Shown: piece by piece, positions 57,801 through 64,000 of the stretch
Layout of the letters: each line of letters begins with the position of its first letter
Numbering within the stretch: the stretch's first letter is position 1
Assembly (NCBI RefSeq): GCF_028767125.1
Contig: NZ_JAKCWP010000003.1
Location: 62,001-126,000, forward strand
Source of the DNA: Chelativorans sp. YIM 93263
GTDB lineage: Bacteria > Pseudomonadota > Alphaproteobacteria > Rhizobiales > Rhizobiaceae
DNA: 64,000 bases
Direction: 5' to 3'
Translations under genes and position numbers: made by a program
Notes under the pieces: generated by a model
What the model was told of the DNA's origin: nothing
Databases searched by the model: none
What the model saw: only the letters and a program-made list of their open reading frames with translations

Positions 57801-58032
57801 GAACTCTTCTCCCTTTTCCGCTCGGCCTCGTCCGGCCCATCCTTTCGGGGCAGAGGGTCTTAAAAACGATACCGGAGCCTAGCGGGCTTCCAGGTTACGG
57901 GTCTTGGCGTTTCGGGAAGGCAGAGTTTGCGATTTGCGCACTACGCTCGGCCGGCATGGCCGATTTCGGCCCCGGGAACTTTCTTGAACAAATTGCGTCC
58001 TGTGCTGCCAAACACAGTGCTGAGGGGAAGAT

Positions 58033-59031
58033 ATGACCGAAACCGCTTATGTGCGCCCACACGAACCGGCAACGCGGGTGCCGGCAGCCCCCAGAGAGCC
58101 GGACTCATGCGACGATCACGGCGAAAGCCGGAACATCGCCTACCCTGCACTCTGGAACAAGACGATCGAAATCCTCTGCGATCGCCCGAACGCATTCAGA
58201 ATCCAGAGTCGATCCATCGCCGAAACCGCTCTCGCGGAAATCAGCTCTCCCCCCGTAACCGTGACGCAGAACAACGTCGCCGCAGGCGATCCCCATCGCT
58301 ACCATCTCATTCTTCTTCTCGAGGGGCACGGCAGGTACGCGTGGATGAACGGCGCTGTTACGCAGAGCCCCGGCGACATCGTTCTCATAGATACCGCCGA
58401 GTGGTCCCAGGTAATATCACCGGTGGAAACACGCCTTGTGAGATGGAGCTTTCCCGAGGCGCTCGTCGCGCCTTTCCTGCCGCAGCGCGACAGCGATGCG
58501 ATACTGCATCTTCCCGCGAGCAACGGCCTGAACACGGTTTTGATGCGGCACACGCGCGAACTCGCCCGGGAAGCAGAACGGCTGGATCACGCCACTCAAC
58601 ACGGTGTGCTCGCGCATCTATGCGGTCTTCTGGGGCTGGCATTGGAGGCGGCGGCAAGGCCACGCCAGGCGCGAACCAGCAACTACCGTACCTTCCAGCG
58701 CCAGCGGGTCCTTACCTACATCGAAACGCATCTGGCCGATCCTCGCCTCACTGCAGGACGTGCGGCGAAGGATCTCGGAATATCGCCGCGGTGGCTGCAT
58801 GCTCTCCTGGAAGACATGGCCGCTGGTTTTTGCGAGCTCGTGGCATGCCGCCGTCTGAAACGCAGTCGCATGCTGCTCGAGGATCCCGCCTCGGACAACC
58901 TCTCCATCGCCGAGATCGCCTTTCTTTCGGGTTTCAACGACCTGTCGACATTCTACCGCCGCTTCGGCGAACGCTACGGCATAACGCCAGGTGCGGCACG
59001 CCGGACGCGCAACAGTTTCGAGCAGCGTTGA
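58033..59031 (+). CDS. AraC-family transcriptional regulator
   Basis: A 332-residue regulator. The N-terminal half (about 50-200) resembles AraC-type ligand-binding/cupin domains (AraC_binding_2-like, with HRYHLILLLEGHGRYAWMNG split by a turn), and the C-terminal half (about 225-325) contains two helix-turn-helix motifs: AGRAAKDLGISPRWLHALLED and IAEIAFLSGFNDLSTFYRRF. It is divergent from the cupin gene and is a candidate second regulator of the methyltransferase locus. ATG at 58033 follows GAGGGG. It converges on cobF. Confidence 0.9.
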   Translation: MTETAYVRPHEPATRVPAAPREPDSCDDHGESRNIAYPALWNKTIEILCDRPNAFRIQSRSIAETALAEISSPPVTVTQNNVAAGDPHRYHLILLLEGHGRYAWMNGAVTQSPGDIVLIDTAEWSQVISPVETRLVRWSFPEALVAPFLPQRDSDAILHLPASNGLNTVLMRHTRELAREAERLDHATQHGVLAHLCGLLGLALEAAARPRQARTSNYRTFQRQRVLTYIETHLADPRLTAGRAAKDLGISPRWLHALLEDMAAGFCELVACRRLKRSRMLLEDPASDNLSIAEIAFLSGFNDLSTFYRRFGERYGITPGAARRTRNSFEQR

Positions 59032-59038
59032 TGCAGCC

Positions 59039-59794
59039 TCAGCGCCGGCGCAGCAGATAGGTGTCCATGATCCAACCTTTTCGCTGGCGGGCCTCTTCGC
59101 GCTTTTCGGCGATCTCGTCGGCCACATCGCCGAGTTTGCCGGATATCGCGATCTCGTCCTCCGCGCCGAGATAGGCGCCCCAATAGATGGTGTAATCGTC
59201 ACCGGGTAGCGCCCGGAAGGCCGTCCTGCCATCGAGCATCACCACGGCCGTGTCGGCATTCTCGGGGAAGCCCGCGGAAAGGTTGCGGCCAGTAGTGAGT
59301 TGCACCGCCCCGCCCACTGTATTGAGCGCTATGCCGTGGCTGGCGGCCAGCGCCTGAATGCTGGTGATGCCGGGGATGACTTCGCGCTCGAAATCGTAGC
59401 CGGCCATCGCCTGCAAGCGGTCGAGAATGCGCAGCGTGCTGTCGTAGAGCGAAGGGTCGCCCCAGACGAGGAAGGCCGCTGTGCCGTCTCCGCCTGTGTG
59501 TTCTGCAATCAGGTCGCGATAGGTGGCGGCGATCGCCTGATGCCAGTCGGCCACGCGTTTTGCATAGGAAGGCTCCGCCTCGTCGCGCACCGGCAGTTCG
59601 AATTCGACAAGCCGGGTTTGTTCATTGGTCAGAAAACGCCGGCAGATCTCGCGCCTGAGTTCGGCCAGATCCTCCTTCTCCTCACCCTTGCGCGGCACCA
59701 GCACGATGTCGGCGCGGTTGAGCGCGTTGATGGCCTGCACGGTCATGTGCTCGGGATTGCCCGTGCCTATGCCGATGACGAGGAGCTTGCGCAT
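59039..59794 (-). CDS. cobF: Precorrin-6A synthase (deacetylating)
   Basis: SAM-dependent methyltransferase of the aerobic cobalamin pathway: it methylates precorrin-5 at C1 with loss of acetate. The 251 residues show the tetrapyrrole methylase fold with GIGTGNPEHMTVQAINAL at the start, LVWGDPSLYDSTLRI (about 110-124) and EVIPGITSIQALAA. CobF is specific to the oxygen-dependent route, so it indicates that this organism makes B12 aerobically. Last gene of the cob operon in this window, 4 bases after cobT. Confidence 0.94.
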   Translation of the reverse strand: MRKLLVIGIGTGNPEHMTVQAINALNRADIVLVPRKGEEKEDLAELRREICRRFLTNEQTRLVEFELPVRDEAEPSYAKRVADWHQAIAATYRDLIAEHTGGDGTAAFLVWGDPSLYDSTLRILDRLQAMAGYDFEREVIPGITSIQALAASHGIALNTVGGAVQLTTGRNLSAGFPENADTAVVMLDGRTAFRALPGDDYTIYWGAYLGAEDEIAISGKLGDVADEIAEKREEARQRKGWIMDTYLLRRR

Positions 59795-59798
59795 CGCC

Positions 59799-60812
59799 CT
59801 ACCCTCCCGAAACGCCGGCTTCCGCGAAGGTCGCCATGCCGTTGTGTGAGGCGAGCGCAGCGCGCAGGATCGAGATCGCTACGGCGGCGCCGGAGCCCTC
59901 GCCCAGCCGCATGCCGAGATTGAGCAGCGGATCGAGACCAGTCGCGGAGAGCAGCTTGCCATGCGCGGCTTCCGCCGAGACGTGGCCGGCGAGCGCATGC
60001 GCCAAGCCTTCCGGATCGATACGTGCCAGCGGCGCGACCGCCGCCGTAGAGACGAAGCCGTCGATCAGCAGGGGAATGCGCTTCCGCCGCGCGCCGAGGG
60101 CGGCGCCAAACATGGCGGCAAGCTCCCGCCCGCCAACAAGCCGCAGCGCTTCGAGCGGATCGGCGAGCGCATCTCCATGGAAAGCGAGCGCGGCGTCGAC
60201 CACCTCTGCCTTGCGCTTCAACCCCGCTTCGTCCACCCCTGTGCCACGCCCGACCCACTCCGCTCCCGTGCCGCCGAAAAGGGCTGCGGCGACAGCGGCT
60301 GCCGTCGTCGTGTTGCCGATTCCCATTTCGCCCAGGCAGATGAGGTCGGCATCGTCCGACACCGCGTCAAAACCTTTTTGCACCGCCTCAGCGAATTCGG
60401 TTTCCGACATGGCGGGTTCGCGCGTGAAGTCGCCGGTGGGCTGCTCGACGTCGAGCGCCATGACGCTGAGCTGGGCGCCGGACGTCTTCGCAAGCTGGTT
60501 GATCGCGGCCCCGCCGGCCTCGAAATTCGCCACCATCTGGTGGGTCACCTCGGCAGGAAAGGCGGAGACGCCTTGCGCCACCACGCCGTGCGAACCGGCG
60601 AAGACGAGGATATCCACCCGGTCGAGTGCCGGCTTCTCCCTTCCCTGCCACTTCGCCAGAAAAACCGCGATCTCCTCCAGCCTGCCGAGGCTGCCGGGCG
60701 GCTTCGTCAGCGTGTTCTGCCGTTCGGTCGCCGCGCCGGCGGCCCCTTCGTCGCCTTCCGGCAGGTGGCGGCAGGCGGCGCGGATGGCGTCGAGGGAGGA
60801 AAGTTCGGTCAT
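59799..60812 (-). CDS. cobT: Nicotinate-nucleotide--dimethylbenzimidazole phosphoribosyltransferase
   Basis: Makes alpha-ribazole phosphate for the lower ligand of cobalamin (called CobU in the Pseudomonas denitrificans scheme). The 337 residues include TKPPGSLGRLEEIAVFLAKWQ (about 34-54), VFAGSHGVVAQGVSAFP, GEMGIGNTTTAAAV, LLIDGFVSTAA and a C-terminal LRLGEGSGAAVAI-type segment with the catalytic Glu. Ten bases separate it from cobS upstream in the operon. Confidence 0.95.
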   Translation of the reverse strand: MTELSSLDAIRAACRHLPEGDEGAAGAATERQNTLTKPPGSLGRLEEIAVFLAKWQGREKPALDRVDILVFAGSHGVVAQGVSAFPAEVTHQMVANFEAGGAAINQLAKTSGAQLSVMALDVEQPTGDFTREPAMSETEFAEAVQKGFDAVSDDADLICLGEMGIGNTTTAAAVAAALFGGTGAEWVGRGTGVDEAGLKRKAEVVDAALAFHGDALADPLEALRLVGGRELAAMFGAALGARRKRIPLLIDGFVSTAAVAPLARIDPEGLAHALAGHVSAEAAHGKLLSATGLDPLLNLGMRLGEGSGAAVAISILRAALASHNGMATFAEAGVSGG

Positions 60813-60822
60813 CAGGTCTCCG

Positions 60823-61587
60823 TCAGGTAAGAATTGCGGACGCGGTGACGAGGATTGCGATTTCGCCGCCTTGTTGGAGCGTGCCGAGCACGTCGCCGGT
60901 CTGACCGCCGATTTGATGGCGGCAAAGCCGCTCCAGCCCCCAGAACCACACCGCCAGGAGGATGGCGGCGAGCAGCGCCAGGCCCGCCCCCAGCAGGACC
61001 AGCGAGGCGGCGCCGATCAACAGCGCTACAAGGGCAGTCTGCCCCTCGATGCGCCCGAGATTGGCCGAAAGCCCATCCTCGCGCGCCGGCTCAACACGCG
61101 AGGTGAAGAGCACCATCAGCGCGCGAGAGGCCGTATGGGCGGCCAGAAGGGCGAAAAACGCCGTGCCGGCCCCTATCCCCGCCAGGGATGCCAACGCCGC
61201 CCACTTGATCAATATCGTAGTGCCGAGCGCGAGCACCCCATAGGTGCCGATGCGGCTGTCACGCATGATGGTGAGCTTCTCGTCCCGGCTCCGCCCGCCG
61301 CCAAAACCGTCGGCCAGATCGGCCAGCCCGTCCTCGTGCAGCGCGCCTGTGGCTAGCATGGCAACGCCGAGCGCGATCGCCGCTGCGACCGTTGCCGGAA
61401 TACCGGCCCAGAGGCAGGCAAGCAGGACCAAGCTCGAGATGAGTCCCACCACGGCGCCGGCCACAGGTGCGGCCCATTGCGCGGCGGCGAAGTCGTCCAC
61501 CCGCGCCCCGACCGGCAGGCGCGTATAAAAGCCGATGCAGGCCAGGAGATCGGCGCCTAAGCTGCGGCTGGACACCTCGCGCTCCAT
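60823..61587 (-). CDS. cobS: Adenosylcobinamide-GDP ribazoletransferase (cobalamin synthase)
   Basis: Integral membrane enzyme that joins adenosylcobinamide-GDP and alpha-ribazole (phosphate), the final assembly step. The 254 residues contain about six hydrophobic segments. The conserved acidic motif is LHEDGLADLADGFGGGRSRDEKL (about 82-104), and LAAHTASRALMVL follows. Three bases after cobB and ten before cobT, whose product supplies its substrate. Named CobV in the Pseudomonas denitrificans scheme. Confidence 0.94.
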   Translation of the reverse strand: MEREVSSRSLGADLLACIGFYTRLPVGARVDDFAAAQWAAPVAGAVVGLISSLVLLACLWAGIPATVAAAIALGVAMLATGALHEDGLADLADGFGGGRSRDEKLTIMRDSRIGTYGVLALGTTILIKWAALASLAGIGAGTAFFALLAAHTASRALMVLFTSRVEPAREDGLSANLGRIEGQTALVALLIGAASLVLLGAGLALLAAILLAVWFWGLERLCRHQIGGQTGDVLGTLQQGGEIAILVTASAILT

Positions 61588-61590
61588 GAC

Positions 61591-62901
61591 TCAACCCCGC
61601 GCAATGGCGTGGAAATAGGTGCCGGTAACACGTCCGCGCCGCCCGCCGGAGTGGCCGCGCGCATTGCCCATCGCATCGGCCAGATCGGCCAGCGGTTCGT
61701 CGGAGCCGGGCTCGGTCAGGCGCGAATAGTGAAACTCGTGCCCGCGCACCGTCTCGCCCGCCTTTCCAAGCGGACAATCGGAAAGAAGGCGCGCTTCGCG
61801 ATAGCCGAGATTAATCTTACGCCGGGCGAAGCTTGTGACGTGACTAAGCAGGCCGGACATCTCGTGGGTCACGCCTTCGGCATCCTCCAGCGCCTTACCC
61901 AGAACCATGTAGCCGCCGCACTCGCCGTGCACCGGGCGCGTTTCGGCGAAACTGACGAGCCCCGCCTTGAAATTAGCGGCCGCGGCGAGCTGGCCGGCAT
62001 GAAGCTCCGGATAGCCTCCGGGCAGCCAGCAGGCATCGCAGGAGGCGTCCGGCGCATCGTCGGCAAGCGGCGAAAAGGGGACGAGTTCGGCGCCTACCTC
62101 GCGCCAATGCCGGGCGGCGTGGGGATAGACGAAGGAGAATGCCGCATCCTGTGCGATGGCGATGCGCTGGCCCGGAGGCGGGAGGAAGTGCCCGTCCGCC
62201 CCGCTGACGGTGGATACGGGACCCGCCGCACGCAGGACCGCATCGAGGTTTAGCGATTTCTCCATCGTGTCTGCCAGCCGCTCGATAAAGGCTTCTAGCG
62301 CGGCGTGCTCGCTCGCCTGGACGAGGCCCAGATGCCTTTCGGGAAGCGCCATGTCGGGGTTGCGGTAGATCGCGCCGAGCACGGGGATGCCCGACGCTTC
62401 GATCGCCGCGCGCGCCTGCGCCTCGTGCCGTTCGCTGGCGACCTGGTTGAGCACGACGGCGGCGATTTTCACGCCGGGATCGAAGGTGGCGAAGCCGTGG
62501 GCGATGGCGGCGGCTGTTTGCGATTGGCCTGAAATGTCGAGCACCAGGAGGACCGGGAGACCATAGTGCCGCGCCAGATCGGCGGCGGCCCCCGAGCGAC
62601 CATCCTCCTTGCGCACCCCGTCGAAAAGCCCCATGGCGCTTTCCACGATCAGCGCGTCGGCGCCATCCACCTGCTTCGAGAGCAACGAATCCAGCAGGCC
62701 GGGTGCCATCGCCCAACTGTCGAGATTGACTCCGGGGCGACCGGTTGCGGCGGCGTGGAAGCCGGGATCGATATAGTCCGGCCCGGACTTGGCGCCAGCG
62801 ACCGTCAGCCCTTGCCGCCGCAAAGCGCGCATAAGGCCGATGGTGACGCTGGTCTTGCCGGAGCCGGATCGCGCGGCTCCGATGATGAGGCCACGGGTCA
62901 T
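61591..62901 (-). CDS. cobB: Cobyrinate (hydrogenobyrinate) a,c-diamide synthase
   Basis: Glutamine- and ATP-dependent amidation of the a and c carboxylates of (hydrogeno)byrinate. The 436 residues have an N-terminal dethiobiotin-synthetase-like domain with P-loop GAARSGSGKTSVTIGLM (7-23) and a C-terminal glutamine amidotransferase domain with the nucleophile Cys in PVHGECGGYMVLG and the final His near GHEFHYSRL. It overlaps cobA by four bases (ATGA). Confidence 0.95.
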   Translation of the reverse strand: MTRGLIIGAARSGSGKTSVTIGLMRALRRQGLTVAGAKSGPDYIDPGFHAAATGRPGVNLDSWAMAPGLLDSLLSKQVDGADALIVESAMGLFDGVRKEDGRSGAAADLARHYGLPVLLVLDISGQSQTAAAIAHGFATFDPGVKIAAVVLNQVASERHEAQARAAIEASGIPVLGAIYRNPDMALPERHLGLVQASEHAALEAFIERLADTMEKSLNLDAVLRAAGPVSTVSGADGHFLPPPGQRIAIAQDAAFSFVYPHAARHWREVGAELVPFSPLADDAPDASCDACWLPGGYPELHAGQLAAAANFKAGLVSFAETRPVHGECGGYMVLGKALEDAEGVTHEMSGLLSHVTSFARRKINLGYREARLLSDCPLGKAGETVRGHEFHYSRLTEPGSDEPLADLADAMGNARGHSGGRRGRVTGTYFHAIARG

Positions 62902-63704
62902 GGGATCAATGTTCCTTCCTGCTGCAACTGGCGCAGCGTTTCGCGCATGCGGACGATCTCCCCCACCACGATCAGCGCCGGAGCGCCGAAGCCTTCCGCG
63001 CGCGCCTTTTCGGCTATCTCGGAGAGCGTACCGGTCAGTACTCTTTCGTCAGTGGTTGTTGCGGACATGAGGATGGCGGCTGGCGTGGTGCCGGAAAGCC
63101 CGCCTTCCATGAGGGCGTCGGCGATCCGGTCCAGATTGCGCATGCCCATATAGATGACGAGCGGCTGGCCGGTTTTCGCCAGCGCGGCCCAGTCGAGATC
63201 GTCCGACGTTCCCGCCGCATGGCCGGTGGCGAGGATGACGGCCTTGTTGACGCCACGAAGCGTCACCGGAATGCCCGCCCCCGCCAACGCCCCGACGGCG
63301 GAGGTGATGCCCGGCAAGAAGCGGAAGGGAATGCCGGCCTTGGCGAGGGCCAGCGCCTCCTCGCCGCCGCGCCCGAAGGTGTTCGGGTCGCCACCCTTCA
63401 GCCGCAAGACACGGCGCCCTGCCCGGGCGTGCTCGATCATGAGTCTATTGATCTCTTCCTGCGGCGTCGAGGGCTTGCCCGCGCGCTTGCCGACAAAGAA
63501 ATGCTCCGCCTGCACGGCTACCTGCAACACATCCTGATCGACAAGAGCATCATAAATCACCACGTCGGCCTGTCCGAGCGCCGCCACCACGTCAAGCGTC
63601 AAACAGCCGAGCCCGCCCGGTCCGGCACCGGCAAGCCAGACATGACCCGGCTCGAAAGGTGCGGATGCATAAGGCAGCCGCGCTATGGCTTCACCAAGGC
63701 TCAT
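62898..63704 (-). CDS. cobA: Uroporphyrinogen-III C-methyltransferase
   Basis: Methylates uroporphyrinogen III at C2 and C7 to give precorrin-2, the branch point to cobalamin and siroheme. The 268 residues show VWLAGAGPGGLGCLTLDVV (P-loop-like SAM site), VIYDALV, LKGGDPNTFGRGGEE (about 101-115) and PGITSAVGALAGAGIP. Single-domain SUMT, without the oxidase/chelatase part of CysG. Its start overlaps the cobM stop codon (ATGA). Confidence 0.95.
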   Translation of the reverse strand: MSLGEAIARLPYASAPFEPGHVWLAGAGPGGLGCLTLDVVAALGQADVVIYDALVDQDVLQVAVQAEHFFVGKRAGKPSTPQEEINRLMIEHARAGRRVLRLKGGDPNTFGRGGEEALALAKAGIPFRFLPGITSAVGALAGAGIPVTLRGVNKAVILATGHAAGTSDDLDWAALAKTGQPLVIYMGMRNLDRIADALMEGGLSGTTPAAILMSATTTDERVLTGTLSEIAEKARAEGFGAPALIVVGEIVRMRETLRQLQQEGTLIP

Positions 63705-64000
63705 AGGCTCTCCCGTCCCCTGAAACGGCGCTGATAGCCGGCATCGTAGAGCGCGCTCTCCCGGAAATCCCCGGCTGCCAGGCCATGTCCGACAAAGACG
63801 ATGGCCGTGCGCTCGATTGGATTGCGCGCGGCTTCCGTCTCGATGGTCGCCAGCGTGCCATGCAGAATGCGCTCATCCGGCCAGGTTGCGCGGGCGACGA
63901 TGACGACCGGACAGTCCGGCCCGTAGAGCGGGGTGAGCTCGGCCACGATCTCTCCGAGCTTGTGGATGGCGAGGTGGACAGCAAGCGTCGCGCCCGTGCG
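63701..64000 (-). CDS. cobM: Precorrin-4 C11-methyltransferase (partial, 5' end missing)
   Basis: The last 99 codons of a tetrapyrrole methylase: ATLAVHLAIHKLGEIVAEL, YGPDCPVVIVARATWPDERI and IVFVGHGLAAGDFRESALYD, which match the C-terminus of CobM/CbiF. CobM adds the C11 methyl group of precorrin-4. The start lies beyond the right edge. Its stop overlaps cobA, and the gene continues the aerobic cob operon. Confidence 0.9.
   Translation of the reverse strand, partial: RTGATLAVHLAIHKLGEIVAELTPLYGPDCPVVIVARATWPDERILHGTLATIETEAARNPIERTAIVFVGHGLAAGDFRESALYDAGYQRRFRGRESL

Noticed and set aside
57927-59060. 377-codon frame overlapping the AraC gene on the same strand
   Set aside because: The alternative frame gives an Arg/Ser/His-rich sequence; the AraC frame has both helix-turn-helix motifs and a ribosome binding site.
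59836-61356. 506-codon open frame on the plus strand opposite cobT and cobS
   Set aside because: Long only because GC-rich DNA has few stops. Its translation is Arg/Ser/Ala-rich without domains, and the opposite strand encodes two conserved cobalamin enzymes across the same bases.

Overview
The window is a stretch of GC-rich chromosome from an alphaproteobacterium, most likely a member of the Hyphomicrobiales (Rhizobiales). The main pointers are a circularly permuted two-piece tmRNA gene with the tag ANDNYAEARLAA, the alphaproteobacterial form of SspB, the block hflK-hflC-DUF2065-degP beside folA-thyA, the pairing of miaA with serB, ilvB-ilvH followed by a LysE-type exporter, and an aerobic (cob) cobalamin operon. 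No rRNA, tRNA, CRISPR array, insertion sequence or prophage was recognised. Almost all genes are ordinary chromosomal genes, densely packed.

Layout. 1-13 kb: a truncated cpdB at the left edge, an Lrp-family regulator divergent from alanine dehydrogenase (ald), a DUF1203 gene, an acetyltransferase overlapping a 3-mercaptopyruvate sulfurtransferase (sseA), an AlaX-type trans-editing protein, a secreted lipase-like hydrolase, cysteine synthase, an MFS transporter, pdxJ, a SpoIIAA-like protein and a RecD-like helicase. 13-25 kb: the ilvB-ilvH-lysE operon, preceded by a previously unmarked attenuator with a 17-residue leader peptide; then a HerA-like ATPase, an MscS-type channel, a diguanylate cyclase, miaA divergent from serB, a RimJ-like acetyltransferase, and an AT-rich pocket carrying an AidA/PixA-family gene. 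25-31 kb: degP, DUF2065, hflC, hflK, folA, thyA, DUF2853. 31-35 kb: ssrA, a nine-copy hexanucleotide repeat, a small P-loop ATPase, a Bcr/CflA efflux pump with a divergent TetR regulator, sspB and a ribbon-helix-helix gene. ssrA and sspB lie 3 kb apart and their products act together: tmRNA adds the degradation tag and SspB hands tagged proteins to ClpXP.

35-52 kb: a very long AsmA-family protein that appears to start at CTG, a D-lactate-dehydrogenase-like flavoprotein, a thioesterase, a ClC-family protein, a secreted dienelactone-hydrolase-like protein, uvrD, two unknowns, a pterin-synthase homologue with an ExxHGH motif in place of the QueD cysteine, a secreted SUOX-fold protein coupled to a GGDEF/EAL protein, and an HWE-type histidine kinase. 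53-59 kb: the most unusual region, a collinear run of a cupin, a DsrE-like protein, three SAM-dependent methyltransferases (one fused to a membrane domain), an ECF sigma factor and its zinc-binding anti-sigma candidate, with a divergent AraC regulator. 59-64 kb: the 3' part of an aerobic cobalamin operon (cobM, cobA, cobB, cobS, cobT, cobF) running off the right edge.

The best candidates for something undescribed are the sigma factor/methyltransferase locus at 53-58 kb, whose two ArsM-like paralogues lack the cysteines expected for arsenite methylation, and the ilv attenuator, whose leader peptide seems to begin almost at the 5' end of the transcript.
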